Below, piece after piece: positions 1-7,594 of a DNA stretch of 64,000 bases. Where the stretch lies: NCBI GenBank assembly GCA_005518205.2, contig RFFC02000002.1, forward strand, positions 186,001 through 250,000, given 5' to 3'. The DNA is from Hormoscilla sp. GUM202. GTDB lineage: Bacteria; Cyanobacteriota; Cyanobacteriia; Cyanobacteriales; Desertifilaceae. The notes beneath the pieces are model-generated. The model was given only the letters and a program-made list of their open reading frames with translations. It searched no databases and was not told where the DNA came from. How positions within the stretch are numbered: position 1 is the first letter of the stretch; each line of letters opens with the position of its first letter. The translations under genes were made by a program, and so were the position numbers.

Positions 1-1
1 C

Positions 2-172
2 CAGCGTCAATGTAGCTGTATTGTAGTTGCCCATCGTTTGAGTACCATTATTGATTGCGATGAGATTATTGTCTTCGATCGCGGTTTGGTGGTACAGCGC
101 GGCACTCACGAGCAGTTGTGCGCCGTTGAGGGGGTTTATCGCGATCTGCTGGGCGCAGAGACTGTCCAGTAA
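2..172 (+). CDS. ABC transporter ATPase, C-terminal end (partial)
   Basis: The reading frame is open from the window edge to TAA at 170-172 and encodes the last 56 residues of an ABC ATPase. It shows the H-loop segment VVAHRLSTI followed by the usual tail ([21 protein letters not shown]). The bulk of the gene lies left of the window. A second exporter-type ABC protein of NHLM type lies 2.5 kb downstream on the same strand. By analogy with NHLM operons this one could be the peptidase-containing partner, but no C39 peptidase domain is visible here, so that is inference. The ABC identity of the fragment is firm. Confidence 0.8.
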   Translation, partial: QRQCSCIVVAHRLSTIIDCDEIIVFDRGLVVQRGTHEQLCAVEGVYRDLLGAETVQ

Positions 173-690
173 TTCTATCTCTTCGCTGTCGGCCCGCCGG
201 GGGTTCAAACCCCCGGCTAATAGCTAAAGTCGGTTGAAACCGACTAATATAATAATGCTTAAACAGGGTGCATTTCACTTTGGCAATATGCCAGCAATAT
301 TCGCTAATTGCTAATGGATAATTGCTAATAGTGCATCTCATTTTTTGCCGTAGTGCGTAGGTTGGGTTTCGTGCCTCAACTCAACCCCTGTATCTGGTGC
401 ATAGTGCATATTAGCGAAATCTCACATTTTCCCATTGGAGACGATGTCAAAATAAGTTAACTCAACAGGTTTTCATAAGAGGTGAAAGCAATTTTGGCCG
501 ACACGATCTCAATCCTTGCTGTCGCCAAAAAGCATCTGTCCACGTCCCATCGTTTTCCGATCATCGCGGCACCGGGTTTTTAGTATAATCTATTTTTAAG
601 TCGTAGCCGCCAACCTCATATATCTTATTTTTACTTTTGGTTTAAGTTATTATTAGATTATAATCTTATCTCGGCAGCTGGTCAACTTTT
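173..690. other. Spacer with short inverted repeats, no gene seen
   Basis: About 500 bases follow the ABC stop codon. A perfect hairpin with 9-base arms (gccgggggt / acccccggc) lies at 196-217 and could act as a terminator, although no T-run follows. A ggttgggtttcgtgcctcaa string at 358-378 is related to copies near 44030-44100 and 54893. No convincing coding frame was found. Confidence 0.5.
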
Positions 691-1173
691 ATGGCCTGGC
701 TCCACCGGCACCTCATCAAGAATGACCCAGATCGCCAGATCGCCAGATCGCCAGATCGCCCCCGCCATTCGTTTCGCCTCGGCCAACCTACCAATTTTTC
801 TGGTAAGGTGAGGAAATGTCTTGCGGTGATGGGCGAAGCGGACAGATCGACCATAGCTAAACTAGAAATAAGCGGTTTCAGTTTCTTCGGTATCAATTCT
901 GGCAGTAATCCTAATTCTCGCGAGATAACATTAAGAGTTAATCCCATCACCAAAACCCATGCAGAAGCTGATGCTTTTCAGCAAGCAGCAGACGCAGGAG
1001 TTAGAGGTCGGAAAGCTCGTTTAATCGTAGACCGCGACCTTTGTGCTGCTTGCGGGCTGCGTGGAGGAGTCAATTCTATGGCTTGGCAATTAGGTATAGA
1101 AGAATTAGACATCGTTACCCCTAGTGGTAGCAAAACGATAATGGTTAAACCACCAAAAACAAGGAGAAAATAA
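691..1173 (+). CDS. Deaminase-fold toxin domain (polymorphic toxin cassette)
   Basis: The protein is 160 residues, with a HAE motif at about 90-92 (KTHAEADAFQQA) and a CxxC at about 118-121 (DRDLCAACG). This is the zinc-binding signature of the nucleic-acid deaminase superfamily used as C-terminal toxins in polymorphic toxin systems. The spacing and the following segments (GGVNSM, then LGIEELDIVTPSG) resemble the BURPS668_1122/MafB19-like groups; the exact family is uncertain. Roughly the first 46 residues are translated from low-complexity and repeat DNA, so the domain may really start at GTG 826 or ATG 829, giving about 114 residues. No large N-terminal carrier is attached, so this looks like an orphan toxin cassette. 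An immunity-like gene follows with a one-base overlap. Confidence 0.7.
   Translation: MAWLHRHLIKNDPDRQIARSPDRPRHSFRLGQPTNFSGKVRKCLAVMGEADRSTIAKLEISGFSFFGINSGSNPNSREITLRVNPITKTHAEADAFQQAADAGVRGRKARLIVDRDLCAACGLRGGVNSMAWQLGIEELDIVTPSGSKTIMVKPPKTRRK
754..833 (+). repeat. Direct repeat copy A, upstream of/in toxin 5' end
   Basis: This ~80-bp segment begins gatcgcccccgcc and ends ggtgatggg. It recurs almost unchanged at 1631-1715, just behind the immunity gene. It contains aaggtgagg and three in- or out-of-frame start codons (ATG 815, GTG 826, ATG 829), so it may carry the translation start of the toxin domain. Confidence 0.85.
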
Positions 1174-1601
1174 TGTTTGTATTAGACTTATCCGTTGAAA
1201 AATGGGTTGGCCCTCTCGATGAAGGCCATCTCATCGACAACCCAACTTGGCAACAAATAGAATCAGCGATCTGCGAATTAGATGGCAAAACCAAAACTTT
1301 AGTAACTTTGGGGGCCGATGAAGAAACTTACATGACTATTGGTGGCGGCAAAGGAGGTAAATATATTGTTAGCGTCACTTTTGATAACATCGATTTCTAT
1401 AACTCGGTCGATCGCTCCCTGGGGTCGAAAATGGAAAAACTGGTTGTTGGCGGACAATTGGGGAATTATCCAGCTAAAATATCTGTAGACCTACAGACTG
1501 CTTTGTTAGCAGCTCAAACTTTTGCCCGATCGGGTGAACTTGAAGAGTCAGTGACTTGGGAAAATTCGGAGTCCTTAGCGATGGTGGGATCTGCGAGGTA
1601 A
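1173..1601 (+). CDS. Imm1-like immunity protein
   Basis: The protein is 142 residues. Its ATG overlaps the toxin TAA by one base (TAATG), and aaggaga lies 5 bases upstream, so translation is coupled. The second half has the look of Imm1 immunity proteins, which are known partners of deaminase toxins: a GAD..TYMTIGGGKGGKY strand pair, a central FDN..FYN segment, then the helix-and-strand tail DLQTALLAAQTFARSG followed by ESVTWE. Its expected role is to bind and neutralise the toxin encoded just upstream. Family assignment is by pattern memory; an alternative is an uncharacterised immunity family with the same tail. Confidence 0.65.
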   Translation: MFVLDLSVEKWVGPLDEGHLIDNPTWQQIESAICELDGKTKTLVTLGADEETYMTIGGGKGGKYIVSVTFDNIDFYNSVDRSLGSKMEKLVVGGQLGNYPAKISVDLQTALLAAQTFARSGELEESVTWENSESLAMVGSAR

Positions 1602-1935
1602 GATGGCGGGAAGACGATCGCTTTTACCTCGATCGCCCCCGCCGTTCGTTTCGTTTCGCCTCCGCCAACCTACCAATTTTTATGGTAAGGTGAGGAAATG
1701 TCTTGCGGTGATGGGACATTACTGCTAAGCTATTTACAGTGGGTGCTACCCCGTTCCTTAGCCCCAGCGCTTCCTATGGCTGTGTCACCAGATACCGGTC
1801 GTCGGTGCGCGATTGGCGCGGTTCGGGGGGTTGTCGGGTTGGGCGATATATGGTATCATCTAGAGTAGATTATCAAATCCCCCAGATGACTAGCTCCCAG
1901 AGCAACTGTAGTACCCATAATTACCTCACTAAAAA
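1602..1935. other. Spacer with repeat copy B, no firm gene
   Basis: Between the immunity gene and xisH lie repeat copy B and about 220 bases of unassigned DNA. A short open frame from ATG 1698 begins inside the repeat (MSCGDGTLL) and runs 56 residues. It has no recognisable domain and I treat it as non-coding. Confidence 0.4.
1631..1715 (+). repeat. Direct repeat copy B, behind immunity gene
   Basis: Second copy of the segment at 754-833, differing by a 5-base tttcg insertion and a few substitutions. Together the two copies bracket the toxin-immunity pair, as expected if the cassette moved or was duplicated by homologous recombination. Confidence 0.85.
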
Positions 1936-2355
1936 ATGTCAGCGAAAGATATATTTCACAACACGGTGCGTTTAGCTTTAGAAAAAGATGGGTGGACAAT
2001 TACTAAAGACCCCTTATTTTTAAAACCTAGTACGCGAGTTAGAATATTTATAGACTTGGAAGCCGAAAAGTTTATTTCAGCCGAAAAAGGCGAATCTCTG
2101 ATAGCGGTGGAGGTCAAAAGTTTTGTAGGTTTATCGACAATATCAGAATTTCACATGGCTGTAGGTCAGTTTTTTAACTATCGTACAATCTTAGAAAAAA
2201 TCAATCCCAAAATTATTTTGTATTTAGCTATACCCAAAGATGTTTATCAGAGTTTTTTTACAGATCCGTTAGTCCAATAAATAACCGAAAAATTGCAGAT
2301 GAAATTGTTAGTTTTTGTAGTCAAGGAGCAGGAGATAGCGTTATGGAAAGAATAG
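1936..2355 (+). pseudogene. xisH: xisH, interrupted by an in-frame TAA
   Basis: The start (SAKDIFHNTVRLALEKDGWTI) and middle (IAVEVKSFVG, AVGQFFNYR) are those of XisH, the fdxN-element excision-controlling-factor family, which belongs to the PD-(D/E)XK-like nucleases. A TAA at 2278-2280 stops translation after 114 residues. Reading through it in the same frame continues ITEKLQMKLLVF..EQEIALWKE to TAG at 2353-2355, giving 139 residues, the normal family length. The last codons overlap the start of xisI, as in intact pairs. The break is therefore a single nonsense change and looks recent. Confidence 0.85.
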
Positions 2356-2675
2356 ACTATCGCGAAGTAATCGAAAAACTTATTCAGCAACACGCGACTG
2401 AGGGAAATCAAAGTGACTGCGCTGCTGACCAAGTTGTTTTCGATCGCACCCGGGACAGCTATTTGTTATTATCAGTGGGATGGGATGACGAAGAAAGAAT
2501 TTATGGATGCTCGATTCATATCGATATTAAGGATAAAAAAATCTGGATTCAACAAGATTTCACAGAGGAGGGAATAGCTAACCAGTTGGTAGAATTAGGC
2601 GTACCCAAAACCGATATAGTTTTGGGCTTTAGAGCACCGGTTGTGCGACAATTTACGGGATTTGCAGTGGCGTGA
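2343..2675 (+). CDS. xisI: XisI family protein
   Basis: This 110-residue protein has the full XisI pattern: MERIDYREVIEKLI at the start, a QVVFD..RDSYLLLSVGWD core, IHIDIKDKKIWIQQD, then the conserved ending GFRAP..RQFTGFAVA. It overlaps the 3' end of xisH by 13 bases. XisH/XisI were named for control of fdxN element excision in Anabaena, but such pairs are common in cyanobacteria without that element, and their usual role is unknown. Here XisI may be left without a full-length partner. Its stop codon abuts the ATG of the following ABC gene. Confidence 0.9.
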   Translation: MERIDYREVIEKLIQQHATEGNQSDCAADQVVFDRTRDSYLLLSVGWDDEERIYGCSIHIDIKDKKIWIQQDFTEEGIANQLVELGVPKTDIVLGFRAPVVRQFTGFAVA

Positions 2676-4763
2676 ATGATTCTGCAAACAATGACTAACC
2701 AAGCATTCCGAGAACTCACATCCATCCTCAATCCTACGATCGACTCTCACGAGGGAGATAGCCCGTTGTTAATCGCAATGGGGGCGGTGGCCAAAGCATT
2801 AGGCATTACCATTCGTCCGCCCAAGCATAACACGCGCGGCGTTAATTCCCCGGAAGCTATTGCCCGCGCTTCTGGGTTTCAAGTGCGGCCCATTACTCTT
2901 GATGAGGGTTGGTGGCAGTGGGATAGCGGCCCGATGTTAGGATTTATCGCAGCAGAAGCAGAAAAACGCCCGGTGGCGCTGTTGCGGAAAAACGGTGGTC
3001 GGGGATATGAAATCTTTGACCCCGTTAGTTTTAAGCGCATTCCCGTCGGTGGCGCTACCGCTAAATATCTGGAACCCACTGCTTATGCCTTTTATCGACC
3101 CTTCCCAGATAAGCAACTGGACGCGAAAGATATTCTCCAATTTGCCTTTCGACGCCGATCGCCCGATATCCTTAATATGGTTTTATTTGGAGTCTTGGCT
3201 TCTTTGTTCGGAATGTTAAGACCCCAGGCAACTGCCCTCCTGATAGATTATGTGATTCCCGATGCCCGGGGGGAGTTGCTAATGCAAATAGCGATCGGGT
3301 TGTTGGCGGTTAGTTTTGCCGTGACCGCACTAGAACTGACTAGAGGTATGGTGACTCTGCGGTTGCAAACTACTATGAGTGCGGACACCCAGGCGGCGGT
3401 TTGGGACCGACTGCTGAAATTGCAACTGTCGTTTTTTCGCCAATATGCCACTGGAGATATCTACAACCGGGTGTCGGCAATCTCTCAGATGAGCAGTCGC
3501 CTCAACAGCACCATTATGACAACCCTGCTGACTGGCTTTTTCTCTCTGTTAAATCTGGGTTTGTTGTTTTACTACAGTTGGTCCCTCGCTTTGGTAGCTT
3601 TGGCGGTTGCTGTCATTACTAGCGTTCTCACCATCATTGTTGGGATAATTACTCGCCAGAAGTTCCGATCGTTGCAAGAGTTGAGCGGTGAAATTGTCGG
3701 ATTAATGGTGCAAACTATCGACGGGATATCCAAGCTGCGAGTGGCGGCGGCCACAGACCGGGCCTTTGCTCGTTGGGCCAAGAAGTACGGCCAGCAGGTG
3801 CAACTGCTCCTCTCAACTCAACGGGTAGAGGATTTTTTAGCATTGTTTAATACGGTGATGCCTGGGGTGACTTCGATGGTGTTGTTTTCCTTAGCAGTAG
3901 TCGTCATTAGCCAATCTCCCCTAGGGGATGGGGGCTTGTCAACGGGGCGGTTTGTGGCTTTCAATGCCGCTTTTGGCACCTTTATCGGCGGCACCACCAG
4001 TTTCAGCAATACTGTCATCGATCTGTTGCAGATTTCCGTGTTGTGGGAACGGACCCAACCGATTTTACACGCTGTACCGGAAACAAGCCGCCAGGGGGCC
4101 GACCCAGGAGAATTGTCCGGGGCGCTGAAGTTGGATAATGTCTCCTTTCGCTACGGGCCCGTTCGCAATCGCCCTTTGGTGTTGGATGGGTTGACTTTGG
4201 AAGCTACACCGGGGGAATTTATCGGCATTACCGGGCCCAGTGGCAGCGGTAAGTCCACCATCGTGCGGTTATTGCTGGGGTTTGAAAAGCCAACATCGGG
4301 GGTCGTAATGTATGACGGACGAGATTTGGCGACTTTGGATCTAGCAGCGGTGCGCGGGCAGTTGGGGGTGGTGTTGCAGAAAAGTCGCTTGATGGGGGGT
4401 TCCCTTTGGGAGATTATTGCCGGGGGGGCAATTATTTCCCTTGATGAAGCTTGGGAGGCGGCGGCGATCGCCCAATTAGCTGCCGATATTTCCGAGATGC
4501 CCATGGGGATGCACACGGTGATTTCTGAGGGTGGGGGGAACTTATCCGGGGGGCAGCGGCAGCGGTTGTTAATTGCTCGGGCCTTGGTTCGCAGACCGAA
4601 GATTATGATTTTCGATGAGGCGACTTCAGCTTTGGATAATCGCACTCAGGAGTTGGTGACTGAGAGTTTAGAAGGGTTGGGGGTGACGCGGATAGTGGTC
4701 GCCCATCGGCGGAGTACAATTCGGGGGTGCGATCGGGTTTATCGGGTAGGAGTTCCGGGGTAA
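2676..4763 (+). CDS. NHLM-type bacteriocin/peptide exporter, ABC transmembrane-ATPase
   Basis: The protein is 695 residues. It has an N-terminal region of about 150 residues (GAVAKALGITIRPP, GWWQWDSGPMLGF, VALLRKNGGRGYEIFDP) typical of the second ABC protein of NHLM systems, an ABC-1 type membrane domain of about six helices (roughly 165-440), and an ATPase domain. Walker A is GPSGSGKST near 520, the signature LSGGQRQR near 623, Walker B IMIFDEATSALD near 644, and the H-loop VVAHRRST near 675. It probably exports leader-bearing peptides or toxins. The protein stops soon after the H-loop, about 20 residues shorter than usual. Members with an extra N-terminal domain are known, so the 5' end joined to xisI may also be cut. 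ATG 2691 is an alternative start. Confidence 0.8.
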   Translation: MILQTMTNQAFRELTSILNPTIDSHEGDSPLLIAMGAVAKALGITIRPPKHNTRGVNSPEAIARASGFQVRPITLDEGWWQWDSGPMLGFIAAEAEKRPVALLRKNGGRGYEIFDPVSFKRIPVGGATAKYLEPTAYAFYRPFPDKQLDAKDILQFAFRRRSPDILNMVLFGVLASLFGMLRPQATALLIDYVIPDARGELLMQIAIGLLAVSFAVTALELTRGMVTLRLQTTMSADTQAAVWDRLLKLQLSFFRQYATGDIYNRVSAISQMSSRLNSTIMTTLLTGFFSLLNLGLLFYYSWSLALVALAVAVITSVLTIIVGIITRQKFRSLQELSGEIVGLMVQTIDGISKLRVAAATDRAFARWAKKYGQQVQLLLSTQRVEDFLALFNTVMPGVTSMVLFSLAVVVISQSPLGDGGLSTGRFVAFNAAFGTFIGGTTSFSNTVIDLLQISVLWERTQPILHAVPETSRQGADPGELSGALKLDNVSFRYGPVRNRPLVLDGLTLEATPGEFIGITGPSGSGKSTIVRLLLGFEKPTSGVVMYDGRDLATLDLAAVRGQLGVVLQKSRLMGGSLWEIIAGGAIISLDEAWEAAAIAQLAADISEMPMGMHTVISEGGGNLSGGQRQRLLIARALVRRPKIMIFDEATSALDNRTQELVTESLEGLGVTRIVVAHRRSTIRGCDRVYRVGVPG

Positions 4764-4848
4764 TTTCCTGTAAGTGGCGCTGCGGTGTCTTCTGGGAGAC
4801 ACCGCGCGTTAAAATTATCATCAAATAGTTCATGAGAGTCAATCTATG

Positions 4849-5050
4849 ATGACCACCCAAGAAATCGCCGAACGTTCTGTAAGATTGGAAGCGCGAGTCA
4901 CCAGTTTAGAGGCCGAACTGGCACAAATGAAACAGATCCTCTCCTTATCCCTTACTCAGCACAACCCTTGGTGGTTAAATGTTGCAGGTAGCTTCCAAAA
5001 CGATCCTACCCAAGATGCAAGCAATTCGCCTCGGACAAGAATGGCGTGTG
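4849..5050 (+). pseudogene. Coiled-coil antitoxin-like gene, frameshifted
   Basis: The frame from ATG 4846/4849 encodes a coiled coil (TTQEIAERSVRLEARVTSLEAEL) and a NPWWLNVAGSFQNDP segment, the pattern of small cyanobacterial proteins encoded just before VapC-like PIN toxins. Near 5012 the conserved continuation (AIRLGQEWR) lies in another frame, so a frameshift separates the halves. Downstream to about 5275 is repeat-rich DNA, then a VapC fragment. The locus is a decayed toxin-antitoxin pair. Confidence 0.6.
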
Positions 5051-5324
5051 TGTGGTCAAAACCCGTTGGTAGGAGACCTCGCCGCCCGAACCCTAAAGGG
5101 CCCGGCGGTGTCTCGGTCGCTACCGCGTCCTTCAGGACAAGAGTACGCGGAAGACGCCGGCTACATGAACAAAGCCCCAGCTCCCCGGGTAACGCCCCCT
5201 CCTCGCAGCGGAAGGGGCCTGGAGCGTGCAGGGGCTATATACATGTATCTGAGATGCACCTGGCTATCAACTACTTATGACCACACCCGAATGGCGTCAG
5301 GAAGCTGAATATATTTGAGATAAT

Positions 5325-5456
5325 GTGCAGTATATTCTCGATACCGACCATTTGAGTCTCATCCAGCGCAATGGACAAGAAGTAAAGCTCATCGGAGCCA
5401 AGTTAGCTACTATCGAACCCTCCGTAGAACTTGCAGTTATAACTGGTCAAGGGTAA
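5325..5456 (+). pseudogene. VapC-like PIN toxin, N-terminal fragment
   Basis: An open stretch of 43 codons encodes VQYILDTDHLSLIQRNG followed by a KLATIEPSVELAVIT segment, which is the first third of a type II VapC PIN domain including the first catalytic aspartate (LDTD). It ends at TAA 5454-5456, and no further PIN motifs follow. It lies downstream of a frameshifted antitoxin-like gene and is presumably inactive. Confidence 0.6.
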
Positions 5457-5525
5457 TTTTGTAGCTCCTGTATTAGGAGTCAAAAGGCACCAAGGAGTTT
5501 GTCTGGGTTGGGGGTAACGGGTCGT

Positions 5526-5555
5526 GGCCGAACGACGCGATCGCGTCGTTCGGCC
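5526..5555. repeat. Perfect 30-bp palindrome centred on CGATCG
   Basis: The 15-base arm ggccgaacgacgcga is followed directly by its exact reverse complement. The centre is the HIP1 core CGATCG. It sits about 30 bases before the conserved upstream block of the first Uma2 gene. It could be a terminator-like hairpin or a protein-binding dyad. Confidence 0.85.
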
Positions 5556-5585
5556 TTAAAGGGAGATTGGTACATTGGCACGTTC

Positions 5586-5640
5586 TTGAGTTAGAATAGC
5601 AGTAAATAAGTTAAGATAATGATGTAGCAATCGGCAAGAA
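5586..5640 (+). promoter_or_regulatory. Upstream block of Uma2 gene 1 (probable promoter)
   Basis: This block is conserved nearly base for base at 6562-6616 before the second Uma2 gene. It has ttgagt as a possible -35 and taagat/aagataat as a possible -10. Because both the block and the gene are duplicated, conservation may reflect recent duplication rather than selection. Confidence 0.4.
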
Positions 5641-5650
5641 ATCAAAAACC

Positions 5651-6463
5651 ATGACTATTGCAGCTATTAAAACCCCCTCTGTTGTTTATCCCGAACCAGA
5701 CGGCGAACCTATGGCAGAAAGCGATCCCGCCCGTAAATATCTAGTTTATGGCGTTGAGGCCCTCCAACAATATTTTCGTCACCGCCCGGATGTTTACGTT
5801 ACGGGCAATCTCTGGCTATCTTACACCCAAGGCGTTCCTAGTGCGGCGGTCTGTCCCGATGTATTTGTAGTCTTTGGGGTAGAAAACCGCGAGCGCCAAA
5901 GTTACAAAGTCTGGGAAGAAAATGGCAAAACACCAGATTGGGTTCTGGAAGTGACTTCTAAAAAGACCTACCGTAAGGAAGAACAAGAAAAACCGGACAT
6001 TTACGCTCAAATGGGGGTCTCGGAATATTTCCAATATGACCCGACGGGAGATTATCTCAACCCACCGCTGAAAGGACGGCGTTTAGTGGGCTCGCGCTAT
6101 CAAGTTCTCGCTCCCTCGCGCACAGAAGATGGAACGACTGCTTTCTCTTCTGTTGTGTTAGGATTGGAGATGCGGCTGCTTCCGGATGGTCGGTTGCGGT
6201 TTTTCGATCCTGAAACTGGAGAGTATTTACGAACTCCTCAAGAGTCGGAACAAGAGCGAGTGCGGGAAAAAGAACTGGTCGCACAAGAACGAAAACGGGC
6301 CGATCGCGAAAAAGAACTGGCCGCACAAGAACGAGAACGGGCCGATCGCGAAAAAGAACTGGCCGCACAAGAACGAGAACGGGCCGATCGCGAAAAAGAA
6401 CGGGCCGATCGACTGGCCGCCCGATTGCTCGAACTAGGAATAGATCCTGACCTTAAGAATTAA
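5651..6463 (+). CDS. Uma2 family putative endonuclease (copy 1)
   Basis: The protein is 270 residues. Residues about 20-200 form a Uma2/DUF820 domain of the PD-(D/E)XK nuclease fold: YFRHRPDVYV, then CPDVFVVFGV with the acidic residue, then PDWVLEVTSK carrying the E-x-T/S-K active-site pattern. The C-terminus is a charged coiled coil with tandem AQERERADREKEL units from duplicated DNA (about 6260-6410). Uma2 genes are greatly expanded in cyanobacteria and their function is unknown. Copy 2 follows 160 bases downstream with its own copy of the upstream block. Confidence 0.9.
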   Translation: MTIAAIKTPSVVYPEPDGEPMAESDPARKYLVYGVEALQQYFRHRPDVYVTGNLWLSYTQGVPSAAVCPDVFVVFGVENRERQSYKVWEENGKTPDWVLEVTSKKTYRKEEQEKPDIYAQMGVSEYFQYDPTGDYLNPPLKGRRLVGSRYQVLAPSRTEDGTTAFSSVVLGLEMRLLPDGRLRFFDPETGEYLRTPQESEQERVREKELVAQERKRADREKELAAQERERADREKELAAQERERADREKERADRLAARLLELGIDPDLKN

Positions 6464-6529
6464 TTGTCACCCAAGTTGCCGACCTCGGTGGACAAAAATA
6501 TTTACAGATTCACTCCTAGTTGGCTTAAC

Positions 6530-6562
6530 AGATCGATGGTGGGCATCGCCCACCATCGATCT
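6530..6562. repeat. 15-bp inverted repeat with 3-base loop
   Basis: The arm agatcgatggtgggc is followed by atc and then its exact reverse complement. It lies between the two Uma2 genes, just ahead of the second copy of their shared upstream block, the same relative place as the palindrome at 5526-5555 but with a different sequence. Confidence 0.85.
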
Positions 6563-6616
6563 TGAGTTAGAATAGCAGTAAATAAGCTAAGATAATGATG
6601 TAGCAATCGACAAGAA
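6562..6616 (+). promoter_or_regulatory. Upstream block of Uma2 gene 2 (probable promoter)
   Basis: Near-identical to 5586-5640, differing at a few positions. The shared ttgagt and aagataat boxes are candidate promoter elements. Confidence 0.4.
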
Positions 6617-6626
6617 ATCAAAAACC

Positions 6627-7325
6627 ATGACCATTGCACCTCAAAAAAACCCGATCGCTTATCCCGAACCAGACGGGGAACCGATGGCAGAAAGTGACGC
6701 GACCCGCAAATATCTAGTTTATGGCGTTGAGGCCCTCCAACAATATTTTCGTCACCGATCGGATGTTTACGTTTCGGGGAATCTATGGGTATCTTATGAG
6801 GAAGGGGTTCCCGAGGCGGCTGTCTGTCCGGATGTGTTTGTAGTATTTGAGGTAGAGAAACGTCAACGGGAAACTTACAGAGTCTGGGAAGAAAATGGCA
6901 AAACACCAGATTGGGTTCTAGAGGTGACCTCTAGTATAACCCAGCAAGAGGACGAACAAGATAAACCGGAAATTTACTCTTTAATAGGGGTTAAAGAGTA
7001 TTTTCAGTATGACCCCACAGGAGATTATCTCAACCCCCTGCTGAAAGGACGGCGTTTAGTGGACTCGCGCTATCAAGATATGATTCCCTCACGCCTTTTT
7101 GATGGAACAGTTGTTTTTGATTCAGCCGTGCTAGGATTAAAGATGCAGCTGCTTCCAGATGGTCGGTTGCGATTTTTAGTTCCTTCCGGTGGAGAGTATT
7201 TACTCACTCCTGGTGAGTCGGAACGAGAGCGAGTGCGAGAACGAGAACGAGCAAACTACGAAAAAGAAAGGGCCGATCGACTCGCTGCCAAATTGATTGA
7301 ACTAGGAATAGATCCTGACCTTTGA
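6627..7325 (+). CDS. Uma2 family putative endonuclease (copy 2)
   Basis: This 232-residue paralogue of the preceding gene shares long identical stretches (ARKYLVYGVEALQQYF-like, VWEENGKTPDWVLEVTS, RFLVPSGGEYLLTP). The Uma2 core is complete. The catalytic-region lysine after EVTS in copy 1 (TSKK) is replaced here by SSITQQ, so activity may differ. The coiled-coil tail is shorter, with one or two repeat units instead of four. The pair is a tandem duplication that includes the upstream DNA. Confidence 0.9.
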   Translation: MTIAPQKNPIAYPEPDGEPMAESDATRKYLVYGVEALQQYFRHRSDVYVSGNLWVSYEEGVPEAAVCPDVFVVFEVEKRQRETYRVWEENGKTPDWVLEVTSSITQQEDEQDKPEIYSLIGVKEYFQYDPTGDYLNPLLKGRRLVDSRYQDMIPSRLFDGTVVFDSAVLGLKMQLLPDGRLRFLVPSGGEYLLTPGESERERVRERERANYEKERADRLAAKLIELGIDPDL

Positions 7326-7392
7326 GATTAAATTGGGAGACTGAGCTAATATAGCATTTCTCAAATTGATGTGGTATAGCACAATAGCCTAG

Positions 7393-7420
7393 AAGTCATT
7401 GCGAAAAATCGCAATGACTT
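7393..7420. terminator. Hairpin terminator after Uma2 gene 2
   Basis: The 12-base arm aagtcattgcga, loop aaaa and exact complement form a strong hairpin 68 bases behind the Uma2 stop codon. A long T-run is lacking, so termination may be bidirectional or weak. Confidence 0.55.
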
Positions 7421-7594
7421 TACGTTTACCCTTGCGGGCGAGCTTAACCCACCTAAGTAGCTTTGAACAGCAGGAGCCGTCTTTAGCTAGGGTTTGTGGT
7501 TGGTCATACAATCATATACTCGGCGCGGGCTCAATATTTGCTCCACGCTCCGGGGCAACCGGCGATGAAGCGGCTACATGAGGGAACGGCGGTT

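Noticed and set aside
196..217. tRNA T-arm (gggttcaaaccc-like)
   Set aside because: The hairpin is part of a repeat, with no acceptor, D or anticodon arms around it.
1739..1975. 78-codon frame before xisH
   Set aside because: It overlaps the xisH start in another frame and shows no conserved pattern.
7399..7581. 60-codon frame between Uma2 gene 2 and the intron
   Set aside because: It starts inside the terminator hairpin and has no recognised domain. A minus-strand stretch here (KLARKGKRKVIAIF) is also unassigned.
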